Assembly (NCBI GenBank): GCA_002197995.1 | Contig: NGZR01000005.1 | Span: 4,340,001 to 4,404,000 of the forward strand | From: Gaeumannomyces sp. JS-464 | Lineage: Eukaryota; Ascomycota; Sordariomycetes; Magnaporthales; Magnaporthaceae | DNA length: 64,000 nt | Direction: 5' to 3' | Shown here: positions 10,730-21,178 of the stretch, one piece after another | How the letters are laid out: every line of letters starts with the position of its first letter | Numbering within the stretch: the stretch's first letter is position 1 | Translations under genes and position numbers: made by a program | Notes under the pieces: model-generated | Database searches by the model: none | What the model saw: the letters and a program-made list of their open reading frames with translations, nothing else | Told to the model about the DNA's origin: nothing

Positions 10730-11817
10730 GCGGTACGGGTTATCGTTTTTATATTTAAATTTTTAATAATACTAATCGAAATTTTCGTGGTTTATACGTG
10801 CGGTTATTAACCGTTATAATACCTTTCGGTGTAATTATAAACCGCTAAATGTATGTTATAATGTTAACAAAAAGCTTATAACTTTATATCGTTTTAAAAA
10901 GTTACTTTTAAACTAAACGTTTTAAACGTTTTAGGTTATTTTCTAAGCTAAAGCTTTAACGCCGGCCATTATTAGTTTAACGTATTAAAATATTAAAAAA
11001 GCCGTGTTTAATTTTACTTTAATATTAGCTTTTTCGTTTTTAAAAATTTCCGTATAACTTAGGGATTAACGAACGTATACCCGGTATTTATTTATAAAAC
11101 GATAAAACTTTTTAAAACCTTTTTATAAGCTGTTAAAAGCCGTATTTAAAAAGCCGTTAACTGCTAAAATGTTATTAAGGTATAAATAATAAATGCAATT
11201 GCGAAAGCTTCGAATAGCGTGGCGAAAACTTATTCGGGCTTTTTTCGTTTTACCGTCGAATATTTTAACAAAGTGCGTTAATTTGCCGTGTTTAAAGCTT
11301 TTTCGTTAACCGTTATAATAAATTACTTAACCGTATCCGACTGCCCCGTTTTTCGCTTTAAACTTATTATTATATATTATAACGTTTGTAAAAGAAAAAG
11401 TGCGTAATTACGTTATAAATGCTTAATAATTGTACGTTTTTTTTATATAACTATTATAAATTTTATATATTTATAAAAAAAGGAAGCTAAACGGGTGTAA
11501 ACTAAAAAAGTTTAACTGTTTTTTATAAATAAGTTGTAAATTTGCTTAACAAGCTTGTTTTAAACTCCCGAGCGTTAAAAATCGGTTTAACCGTTACGGT
11601 TAAAAAGTGGTTTTTTAAAACCGTGTTAATACAAATTGTAAAACGAAAGCAAATTTGCTTTAAAAGCGTTTCGGCATTTAAAATGCCGGATTTGTAATAT
11701 AAAGCTTTTATTAATATAAGTTTTTAAATTAATATTATTATTTAAAAAAACGCAATTAAAGTTTTATTAACCCGTTTAATTAAATGGTTTTAACAAATAT
11801 ATTGCTATTTTATAAGC
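10730..11817 (-). pseudogene. LINE H, 3' part of ORF2 (post-RT region)
   Basis: On the minus strand the frame continues from the piece at 13,451-13,755, across the insertion of element E. It reads IKALYYKSGILNAETLLKQI near 11,690, the conserved segment downstream of RT in Tad1/I-type fungal LINEs (TTP-AL--E-GI-P---L). An RNase H region may follow around 10,950-11,350 but no catalytic residue was identified with confidence. The 3' end abuts the foldback element at 10,729. Confidence 0.7.
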
Positions 11818-11990
11818 TGTTATAAATTAAGCTTAATAGCTTAATTTTAATGCTAAAGCTTTACTTTATAGCTTGTATATAATCCCTTTTGTAACTTCGG
11901 GCTTTTAGTAAGTAAATCTCTTTTTTTATTAGCTTTATTTATCACCTTTTTTAAGCCTTTTAGCGACCATTTTTAAACTACCCTATAATA
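11818..11990 (+). repeat. 5' LTR of element E
   Basis: 173 bp. Compared with the 3' LTR it has extra RIP changes, for example AAGCTTAATAGC against GGGCCTAGTGGC near its start. TG...TA ends, target duplication taagc on the left. Confidence 0.88.
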
Positions 11991-12429
11991 TTAAATAAAG
12001 CTTTTTTCTTTCGATATATACGCGTATTAAATCGAAAAAATGTTTAACTCGACTTTAACAAACCTATTACGCTATACACTTTTATACGTACCAAAGTTAC
12101 AATTAAAAGAAAAGCTCGAGCTTTAACTGGTTAAAATGCGGATAAAAATGGTGGTTAACGGGCTAGCAATAAAAGGTCGATAAAGCTGATTTTTTTACGT
12201 TTATTTACGCTTTAGCCCTTTTAAAATGCAGTATTTCGATTATGTTAAATCGGGGGCAAAAACCTTAAGTAATTAGGAGTTTTTAGCACAAATAAAAGCC
12301 GATTTGGGTAATATACGCAAAGCAAAAAAAGCTGCCCTAATACTAGTAACGATGCGCTAAGGAAACGAGTCGCTAGCGGAGTTTTTAACCTGTTAAAACC
12401 GAACGAAATACGCGGCGGGTGCGAAAAAT

Positions 12430-12815
12430 TGGTCCTCGAGGGCCCTAATTGCACTGCTCGCCGCTGGGGTGTCGCCGGCACTACAAAGGCGACTGGATTT
12501 CCAAGCGACGTGGCCAATAGAAGTCGCGGCTTTCCTAAACCTACTTCGGGGCTTTAAAGGGGTTTTTAGTAGCGCACACGGACAAACGACGGCATAAAGA
12601 TACGGAGGCGACCCGGGTCCGGCCGGGGAAGGTATGGATATCAGGGCGGCCAGGACCCAAGCCACCTGTTTCTATTGCAAAAAGCCCGGGCATTTTAAAA
12701 GAGATTGTTTTTAAAGGAAGCAATCGGGAATCGCTTTAATTTTTACAAGCCATTGGGAAAGGGTGCGCATGGGTAGGAATGAAAGAAGGACGGGGTTAGG
12801 CCCTTAGGGCTGGGG
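12430..12815 (+). pseudogene. Gag-like product with CCHC zinc knuckle, element E
   Basis: A plus-strand frame opens near 12,447 and runs to about 12,807 with only TAA/TAG interruptions (about 12,595, 12,713 and 12,807). It includes SPALQRRLDFQATWP and WPIEVAAFLNLLRGFKG. It ends in TCFYCKKPGHFKRDC at 12,669-12,710, a perfect C-x2-C-x4-H-x4-C nucleocapsid knuckle. An ATG at 12,633 (MDIRAARTQATC) would give only the knuckle region. RIP is mild here compared with flanking DNA. The parent element is unknown. Confidence 0.7.
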
Positions 12816-13277
12816 GGCCGGGTTAACCCCGAAAAAGGAAGTGAGGGGCAAGTGCGAGGCAGTCGGACCGGGGGCGGGCAAAGGTCGGGCTAGGCTTTGG
12901 CCCTCGTCGGCAACGCTTTAAGGCATTTGCAGGGCTGGTTTCGTGCCACAACTATAAGGGTTAAGCTAAAAGGGCCTAACGCGTTACAAATCGGTGGCGG
13001 ACAAAGCGTTTGGTAGGTGAATTGCACGGCTGTGCAGTCTTTTCTCCCCTAGCGACCCGCCGGGAACACGGGGATTGCTTTCAGCGAATTGGGGTGCGTG
13101 CCAAAGGCGCGCGTGCCTGGAAGCTTTAATAGGGATAACAGAAGCAATTGCGTGGTTTGTACGCATTGCCCGGGCATAAAATGTTCGGCTTTTTTGTTAG
13201 GGTCCGGTGTGGGTCCAGTGTGCCGAGTGCTTAACACGACGCGAAGCCGGCCTAAAAGGATTTTAAAAACGAAAATA

Positions 13278-13450
13278 TGTTATAAATTGGGCCTAGTGGC
13301 CCAATTTTAATGCTAAGGCTTTGCTTTATGGCTTATATATAATCCCCTCCGTGGTTTTAGGCTTCCGGCAAGTAAATCTCTTTTTTCGTTAGCTTTATTT
13401 ATCACTTTTCCTGGGGTTTTAAGCGACTTTTTTTAAGCTACCTTATAATA
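13278..13450 (+). repeat. 3' LTR of element E
   Basis: 173 bp, TGTTATAAATTGGGCC...CCTTATAATA, followed by the target duplication taagc (13,451-13,455). Less mutated than the 5' LTR. Confidence 0.88.
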
Positions 13451-13755
13451 TAAGCTTATATAAATAAAGTTTAATTTTACTTTTATATTAAACTTCGGCT
13501 TTATATAATGTTATCGGGATTATAACTGTTATAATGGTTTTATATACCGAATACGCCGGTATTTTTTTTATTAAATAAATAAGCTTTTAAAAATAAGTAA
13601 TAACGTTTAAAGTTTTAGCAATTTTATTATTAACGTGCAGTTTAAAATTAAGCTTTTAATCGAAATAAACGTTTAATTATTATAAAATTGTAAAACTTTT
13701 AAAGCTTTTTACAATTTATTACATAGTTAAACTTTCGGTTTTAACCGCTAGCGTT
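13451..13755 (-). pseudogene. LINE H, middle part of ORF2
   Basis: The minus-strand frame contains LNFKLHVNNKIAKTLNVIT and then YKTIITVIIPITLYKAEVQY, matching the segment after RT in fungal LINEs (VYFD-KLNFK-HV and LPVL-YGAEVW). It joins the RT piece at 21,179-21,883 once element A1 is removed, and the C-terminal piece at 10,730-11,817 once element E is removed. Target duplications of both invaders (gcgtt, taagc) lie at its ends. Confidence 0.8.
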
Positions 13756-13944
13756 TGTTATGGTTCCGTGCTAAAAGCACGGGTAAAAGGCTTAAAGGTT
13801 ACCCTTAAGCCGTCTTTATGCATATATAACTAGGGACAACTTTCGGGACTAAGTTAGCTTTCTTCCTTCTTGTTTCTTTTCATTTTGCAAAATAATATCA
13901 CTTTAGCTCCTATTGGCTATTACCTATTAGCCCAGCTTATTACA
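13756..13944 (+). repeat. 5' LTR of A1
   Basis: 189 bp, TGTTATGGTTCC...TTATTACA. Contains the inverted pair CCGTGCTAAAAGCACGG near its start, also present in the A2 LTRs as CCGTGCTA-TAGCACGG. Preceded by target duplication gcgtt. Confidence 0.93.
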
Positions 13945-13982
13945 TTTTTGCAAAATCTTTTCCCGAACGCGGGATTATAACC

Positions 13983-15110
13983 ATGCCTATCCTAATCCCA
14001 CTATCGCCGGAAAACGCCGTAACCCCGGCTTTAACATTCCCCGACCAGTTAAACCTAGCAGCTACCATCGCGGAGCTATAAACACGTTTAGCCGCGTTCG
14101 AAAAAAAGCTGGCCAAGTTTTAAGCCGACGCTAACGCGGTATTTGTCGAGCAACGCAATAAACAAAACCGCATTATCGAAGTATAAAACGCTTAGCTTAA
14201 ACTTGTAAGCGCTTTAATTACGTTTTCCAAACGAAGACCATTTAAAAACCTTTTGCTATACGACGGCGACGGATAAGGCTTTAACGCGTGGCGGAACGCA
14301 CTTAAATATAAAATAACCCGAAACGTGGAATTTATTGGTAACGCACGCGATTGTTACGAATACATTTGGGCTTTTTTTACCCCGGCCATTTAGGAAGTGG
14401 TACGCTTGTATTACGAAACCGGAAGCCCCTATAGCATTTACGACCTATTGCAATTCTTTAACCACCTCGTTACCATTTTTAATAATCCATATAAAAAAGC
14501 CGAAGCTTTGTTAAAACTAAAGGTGGTTAAAATGGAGCTGGGTTAAACGTTCGCCGCTTTTATTACGAAGTTCGAAATATTATTAGCCGCGGTTAAGGGT
14601 ATTGCATAAGTAAACGAAATTAAAATTAATTACTTTCGTTTGCGCATTTCGAATAGGATTTAATTAGCCGCAATTTTAAGCGAAAAATAATAATTTTTAT
14701 ATAGCGGAATGGTTAATACGTATAAACGCATTGCTTAAGCTTTAAAAGTAATCGATATAAATAATAAGCTAAATAAAAAAACGCTAATTTTTTATACCGC
14801 ACTTTACATTACGAATAAGTTGGGGGATTTACTTATAACGGGCGTAAATGTAATAAACATTAGTTTAAAGGAAAGCGGAAGCCAAAAGGCACGTAAACCT
14901 AAGGCACTTTGGGTTTCCTAAAAAGTGTTCCGCTAGCGGCGTAAAACCGAGGCGTGCTTAAATTATGGCAGTTAGGAATACGAAAAACGGGCGTGTTACT
15001 ACCGAAGCGCGATTCGCTTTAAGCTTACCACGGTATTAGGGGCAGCGACGGCGGGTACCAATACGGGAAACGAATAGCTTTTAATACGAGCTTTAATTAA
15101 AAAAAAGCGC
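13983..15110 (+). pseudogene. A1 gag, broken by RIP stops
   Basis: Starts ATG at 13,983 (MPILIPLSPENAVTP), 39 bp after the LTR. A coiled-coil-like region (AAFEKKLAKF) precedes the capsid part (NVEFIGNARDCYEYIW, then YYETGSPYSIYDLLQFFNH), which is typical of Ty3/gypsy gag. A degenerate CCHC knuckle lies at about 14,954-15,000 (CLNYGS...CYY, one Cys changed to Tyr). Stops are TAA/TAG at positions expected to be Gln or Trp. The same frame is found on the minus strand of A2 near 38.7-40.0 kb. Confidence 0.88.
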
Positions 15111-15149
15111 CGTAATAACGGAATAAATTAACAACCGGGAAGTTATACA

Positions 15150-18100
15150 TTAAAAAGTGGAAAAACGAGCTAAAAGAAATTAAACGCAATATAAATGGCC
15201 TTTTATTTTTGGTATTAGCATTGCTCGATTCCGTTAAGTTCGTAAACGCATAAGTGGATTTCGGTTGCGAATGTTATGCGGCGATAAGCGAAAATTTCGC
15301 GGTAAAAATCGGGGTTAAGCGTTTATAGCTTTAAATACCGCGCCGGTTTAGCATAGTTTTAGGACGCATACCGTTAGCAATTAGCCAAATTGCTAAATGC
15401 GAAATGAATTTAAACGGGTAAATATCTTTTGCTTTATTTTACATTATTCCGGAAATGCTTAGGGATATTATTTTAGGATTACTATAAATAAAGCATAACC
15501 GCGTAAAATTGGACGCGGCGGGTAGCTTTTTTCGAATAAGGGCAATATAAAGCATAGTGGTTTAAAAATTATATATTTAATTAAAAAGCGGTAAATAACT
15601 AGTATTAATAATTGGTAATATTTTCGCGGTAATATGCTAAAAACAGCGTTAAAACCTAGCTTAAAGCTACGAATTTACCGCTACGTTATTAAAGGAAATA
15701 ATACGAATTTTATAAGCGATAGTAATAATTACGAAATAAAAATTAGCTACGTTTAAACTATTTTCGAAATTGCGGGATTTCGCGGATTTTTTCAATAAAA
15801 GCAAAGCATCGGTTTTATTTTTATACCGAGGAAATTTAAACCATTATATTCGGTTAAAAATAAATAATAACGGAAATAAACCGGAATTACTTTGGGGCCG
15901 ATTTTATAGCATACTTTAAAATTAACTTTTGGAATTACGCTGATAAATTACAAATTTAATGGATAAAAAGTGGATTTAAGCCAGCTTTTTACCAACGGTA
16001 ACGCTAATGCTAATAGTAAAAAAGCCGATAGGTAATTAGCGTTTATACGTGGATTATAAAGCATTTAACGCGATTACGTTGTAAAATCGGTACCTATTTC
16101 CATTAATAAAAAAAACGCTTCGTTTTTTAACCGAAACGAAATGGTTTACTAAGGTTAACGTTTAAACCGCATTTTACAAAATACGGATAGCAAAAAAAAA
16201 CGAATATTTAATAACCTTTTACATACGGTTTGGCTTATTCGAATGGTTAATATGCTTATTCGGGTTAATAAACGTTCCGATTACTTTTTAACGTTATATT
16301 AACGGCGTATTAAGAGATATTTTAAACGATTACGTATTGGTATATTTGGATAACGTGTTAATTTTTTTTCGGGGTTGCGTAAAAACCATATAAATAAAGT
16401 CCGGGAAGTTTTTTAAAGGCTGCGTAAAACCGGGTTAAATTTAAACTTAAAAAAAAGCGATTTCGCGGTATAAAAAGTTAAATACCTTAGTTTTATTATT
16501 AAAGCAAATAAAGGAATTTAAGCGAACTCGGAAAAGGTCCGCGCTATTTAAAAGTAAAAAGCGTTTAAAAAACTTAAAAGTTTTCGGGGCTTTTTAAAAT
16601 TCGCTAACTTTTACCGAGATTTTATCGATAAATATTCCGACCTAATTGCACTATTAGTAACGCTAATAAAAAAAGGAATCCCGTTTAATTGGATTAAATA
16701 AATTAATGCGGCATTCGAAAAGCTTAAACTGGCTTTTATGCAAGCTTTGGTATTAGCGTAATAAAACCCCGATTTAAATATAAAAGTTAAAGCAAACTGC
16801 TTAAGCGCGGCATTTGGAAATTGCCTTTCCTAATTAGGCAAAAATAAAATTTGGCGCTTAATCGCGTTCCATTTAGCTAAGCTAAAAAGCAGTTAGCGGA
16901 ATTACATTATCCACGATAAAAAGTTGCTAGCCGTAATCGTTTGTATTAAAGTATGAGAATTAAAATTCCGTAACGTGCGAAAGCCATTCCTAATTTAAAT
17001 AAACCATAAAGCTTTGGAATATTTCTTAAATTACAAGAAGTTTTCGAATAACAAATGCATTAAGCAAAAACCTTATTTAAGTTCGATTATAATTTGTAAT
17101 ATAGGCCGGGGAAGTATGCCACCTTCCCGGACGTTTTGTCGCGAAAAAAGCAAAACGAGTCGATAAAACCCCGCAAAACGACAATGCTTTGCTTAACCTA
17201 CCCCGCGATAACCTTAGCCTCGATACGGACTTTAAAAACATAACGTCGAAAGCGATAAACGTCCGTTTTAAGTCCGGTATTTTACTAAAAGGCATATAGC
17301 TTTTCCGCGAAATAAACATTGCGGAACTTTAGGAAAAGGCGTTACGCCGAAACCATAGCTATTTAGCGAAATTTAACGCGGTAATGGCAAACGTACGGAG
17401 GTTTCCTCCCGCCGCCGATATAAAAGCACAAATTATAAATTGCTTTATTAATACGTAAAAAGCTTTGCAATATAAAAAATGCTTATAATTATTAACGTAA
17501 AAATTATTAATAACCATTGTAATATAAAAAATGTACGCTTCGCTAATCGTGGAATACGTAAATAAAAATAACACGTTTAAAATATTTTGCCGGGATTATT
17601 ATTAAAAAAGGATAGCACGGGATATGGCGCGCTTTATACGCAATTATAACGTATACCGAAAGTTCCAACTATTAAAGTTAGCAAAACAAAGCTTTTTACG
17701 CCCCCTGCTCGTACCGGATTAGTATTGGAAAACTATTTTTATTAACTTTATAACGGAGTTATCGGCAAATAAAAAAAATCCGAAATATTTAATGGTTATT
17801 ATAAACAAATTATTAAAATACGTCCAATTTAAAGCAATGCATACAATGGGCGTTAAAAAATGCGCAATACGGTTTCGAAACATATAGTAAAAGTTCCGTG
17901 GCTTTCCTAACCGCATTATTTCCGATAAAAGTTCGAATTGGGTTAAAAACTTTTGGATAAAATTTTGCTCCCAAATCGGTATCGATTAACTTTTATCGAT
18001 AGCTTTTTACTTATAAATAAACGGGGGCACGAAGCGAGCAAACTAAAAAGTGCAATATTATTTGCGTTATTTTATTATCTTTTCTTAAAAAGATTGGGCT

Positions 18101-18960
18101 TTTTATTTAAACGCGTGTTAACTAGCGTTAAATAATCGAAATTCCACTATAATAAGGTTTAACCTAAACCGTTTATTATTTGGGTTTAACATTAACCTTT
18201 TGCTAAAAAGCCCGTATATAACGAAAGCATTAATAATAAGCGAAAAAAAACGGGTAGCCGTATTTTTAGCACATTTAAAAAAGGGGTTAAAAATAGCCAC
18301 GGCCGTAATAGCGTTTGCTTAATAATAATAAAAAGCTAACGCGAATAAATTCCGGCGTTTAGCGGAAAAGTTTAAAATAAGCGATAAAATTTAGCTTTCA
18401 TTTCGCAATAAAAAATAAATAAACCTAATAAAAAACTAAATTAAATAGCGAATAAGTTCGAAATAATAACGGTGTTTAACCTATTAAACGTTACGTTAAA
18501 CGTGCCGAAAGGCATTTATTTTAATTTCCATATAAAATTAATATAACGGGTAACAAACGACCCGCTTTTAAGCTAAATAAATACAAATATACGACCCGGC
18601 TTAATATTAATGCTATTACTTAAAAATAAGGAATTTTAAAAAAAATTTTTAATAAAAAAAATTTTAATTATTAAAAACGCTAAAAGCAAAAGGAAAAAAT
18701 AAGCGCTAATAAAATAAACCGGTTACGATAAAATAGGGTGGTACCCGTTAAAGTTTTTCGTTAAAATGGCGGCGTTAAAAAAATTCGAAACCCAATAAAA
18801 AAACGCTCGGAAAATAATAACCTAAATTTGGAAAGTAATAAAAGCCGCAAAAAAGCACAAAAGAAAACCGTTAAAAAGTTAACGAAACCATATTACGTAA
18901 TAAAAAAAAATAAAAAAAACGAAAGCGTAACGCGCTAATACCGGGAAAATTTACGAAAGC
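15150..18960 (+). pseudogene. A1 pol: protease, RT, RNase H, integrase, chromodomain
   Basis: Protease: LALLDSV at about 15,216. RT: TKWFTKVNV near 16,140, FGLFEWLICLFGLINVPITF near 16,230, and YLDN at 16,343-16,354, the YLDD box with one Asp>Asn. RNase H: HDKKLLAVIV near 16,915. Integrase: NFITELSANKKNPKYLMVII near 17,745, where the first catalytic Asp is Asn; then GTKRAN and FGFNINLLLKSPYIT. A chromodomain-like WYPLKFFVKM lies near 18,740. The frame is read through many TAA/TAG stops, all explicable by CpA>TpA. Confidence 0.92.
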
Positions 18961-19249
18961 GGGCTAACCCGCACTAATATTTAATAAATACAAAAGCGCA
19001 AGGCTTAAACGCCAAACAAACTAAAAAGAAGAAAGCGCGCCGGCTTTAACTAAAAAAGGGCACGCCGGCCCGTTACGGCAAAACAAAAAGCAAAATCCCA
19101 AGCGCCATTATAATAACGCGGAACCAAATTACGCTTTTAGCGACGTAAAAGATAAGTATCGTAAAAATCGCCCTTTTTGTTACCCGAACCCGCACGCCGC
19201 ATAGTTAAGTTAATAACGGGCAGTAGCATTTTCGCGACGCAATTGCTCG

Positions 19250-20270
19250 TTAATAAAGTGGCTACGGCGCGAATAAACATCGCGAGCTTAAAAAACGTTA
19301 TTTAAAAAGGACGACGAACAACCACGGCTCCGGAACGCGGGCACCACGTTATTACGGTTAGCAAAAAGCGCGTAGCGCGCCGCGGCTAGCAAATAAAGCG
19401 ACGGCTAAAAAAGCGCGGGACGCGTATTGGTATCGCGGATAAATTCGGCGAGCGAGTTAACCGCAGTAAGCAGTCGGTTTATTTGCGCCTTTTAGCGACG
19501 CGCGGCCGCTTCGTTAGCACGCTGGTTTGGGGTTAGTTCCGAAACGCGCATTGCGAAAGCGAAAGCCGGAAACGTAATTTACGTAAATAAATTGGAAATT
19601 ACGGACGAGGTAATTTTGGATTTGCTAATTATTAGGTTCGCGACGAAAAAAAGTTCCGAATAAGGTCGGTAAAACGAGGTTTTAATTTGGAGCCGAGGTT
19701 TGCTGGGCCTATTATTAAGCTTAGGCTTGGTTAGCTTGGTTTAGCTCGCGTTGCCAATGCTAATAAGCAAAAAGGAATTTCCGGGTTAAAACGAAGCGTT
19801 TGCTTTTGCCGGAAGTAACTCTTTTATATTAATAGTGCGCGTCGCCCTCGGTAAGCGCAAACAGGTCGCGACGAGCGCGGCGCAAATTTGGCGATAAGGC
19901 ATAGGCTTTGTTCGAGGTAACGCAAGTTTTACTTTTACCGCGACGGTATTTATTATAAGCCTAATTAAGGCGGTGTTTACCACAGGCGTTTAACCCGTGG
20001 TTTTGGCTTTCGATAGGCAATTATCGCATTCGAATTCGATATAAAAGGGAGCCGCGTACCCCTCGTTATCCGAATTTCCAAGGATTTCGTCCGTATCGGC
20101 CACGCGACGGCGATTAGGGTCTTTTTTATTACGGCGGTGCTAGGGTAAAAGCGGGTTAATGGCGGTAATATAGCGGGAGCGAGGCAAACCTACCGTGTTA
20201 AAAAGGTTTAGCCCGCCAGGCTAGCGACCCGAAGGATTACCACCATTGGAGCCAAAAGCAGTAATGGCTA
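19250..20270 (-). pseudogene. Antisense Cys/Arg-rich reading frame in A1 3' region
   Basis: Runs opposite to pol between chromodomain and 3' LTR. It reads GLPRSRYITAINPLLP, then an acidic TDEILGNSDNEGYAAPFYIE, then FECDNCLSKAKTTG (CDNC at 20,017-20,028). After a one-base shift it reads KYRRGKSKTCV and SGKSKRFVLTRKFLFAY. The same frame, with FEYNNCLSKAKTTG and YRRGKSK, lies at 33,963-34,900 in A2, again antisense to its pol. Two copies keeping the same coding sense suggest a real gene. The paired cysteines followed by basic residues suggest a small zinc-binding or nucleic-acid-binding protein. The family is not recognised, and no start codon can be fixed. Confidence 0.55.
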
Positions 20271-20599
20271 TAATAACGATAAAGTAAGGCCGAAAACGAG
20301 CAAAAACGGAGGAAAAGCGGCTTAAAAAGGCAAAAAAAAGCTGGAGTTGCGACGATTAAAAAACGGGCGTAAGGCAAAAAAAAAACGGGCGCGGGGTTAT
20401 CGGAGTTTGGGGATACCACGGCCGGAGGTGGGATGCGGTGTTATGTAAATAAAAGAAAAAAAAGGCGCGAAATGGGAAACTTTTTTTAAAAAAACCCGGA
20501 GCCGAAATGGAAGCTCGTGGAAAGCGCGAAAAAAAAAACCAAATATAACCCGGGGCTACGATAACTCGATAAAAACGGCAAGCGCATTTTAACCCACGA

Positions 20600-20900
20600 G
20601 AAACACTTAGCTAAAACGGTAGCGACTAATAAGCAGCTAGCTAAACAAAGCGGAACTAATAGCCTTTTAAAACGACGGCGACTAATAAGCGGCCAGCTAA
20701 GCGAAGCGGGACTAATAACCCGTCGTGGCGACGATAACTAGCAAATAGCCAGCTAAGTAAAGCAGGACGGATAACTTTTCGACGCGGCAGTTGCTATTAG
20801 GCAACTAGCTAAAATAGGCAAAACCGATAGCCTTTCGACGCGGTAGCGATTAACAAAGCAGCCAGTTAAGTAAGCCGGAACTAACAACTTGCGATATGGG
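20600..20900 (+). repeat. Minisatellite in A1 3' region, unit about 55-60 bp
   Basis: About five imperfect copies of a unit anchored by CAGCTAGCTAAACAAAGC, CCAGCTAAGCGAAGC, CCAGCTAAGTAAAGC, CTAGCTAAAATAGGC and CAGCCAGTTAAGTAAGCC. Each is followed by GGA-CTAATAAC and a TTTCGACGCGG-like block. It lies about 90 bp before the 3' LTR. Tandem repeats are common in the 3' untranslated part of LTR elements. The unit is not a multiple of three with any certainty, so coding is unlikely. Confidence 0.7.
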
Positions 20901-20989
20901 AACTACGGTTAGTTACCGCGCACTCGGAAAGGCACCCGCTAATTAAAACAATAATCCGGGACGTTTTTTACACCCGGAGGAAAAAGCTA

Positions 20990-21178
20990 TGTTATAGTTC
21001 CGTGTTAAAAGCACGGGTAAAGGGCTTAGGGGTTACCTTTGAGCCGTTTTTGTGCATATATAACTAGGGATAATTTCCGGGATTAAATTAGCTTTCCTTT
21101 TTTTTGTTTTTTTTCATTTTGCAAAATAACATTATTTTGGCTTTTATTGGCCACCACCCATTAGTTTAGCCTATTACA
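20990..21178 (+). repeat. 3' LTR of A1
   Basis: 189 bp, TGTTATAGTTCC...CTATTACA, followed by target duplication gcgtt. Differs from the 5' LTR mainly by C>T and G>A, consistent with RIP and not simply with age. Confidence 0.93.

Larger units (their letters stand above)
11818..13450 (+). mobile_element. Short non-autonomous LTR element E (gag-like only)
   Basis: Two 173-bp LTRs (11,818-11,990 and 13,278-13,450) start TGTTATAAATT and end TATAATA. The perfect duplication taagc flanks them at 11,813-11,817 and 13,451-13,455. The internal 1.29 kb has room only for a gag-like product with a CCHC zinc knuckle; no RT or integrase is present. It is therefore a TRIM/LARD-like parasite of an autonomous element. 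The inner part (about 12,380-13,280) is far GC-richer than anything nearby outside the 29-32 kb island, so it largely escaped RIP. It inserted into LINE H. Confidence 0.88.
13756..21178 (+). mobile_element. Full-length Ty3/gypsy chromovirus A1, RIP-inactivated
   Basis: 7,423 bp with two 189-bp LTRs and the perfect duplication gcgtt at 13,751-13,755 and 21,179-21,183. Order on the plus strand is gag, protease, RT, RNase H, integrase, chromodomain, so it is a chromovirus (MAGGY/Tf1 side of the Metaviridae). A purine-rich tract GGAGGAAAAAG lies just before the 3' LTR at 20,977-20,987. An unusually long 2-kb segment between chromodomain and 3' LTR holds an antisense reading frame and a minisatellite. 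It is inserted in LINE H. Confidence 0.94.

Noticed and set aside
13089..13310. Plus-strand open frame of 73 codons in element E
   Set aside because: No similarity to gag or pol, runs into the 3' LTR, and other frames in this GC-rich part are equally open.
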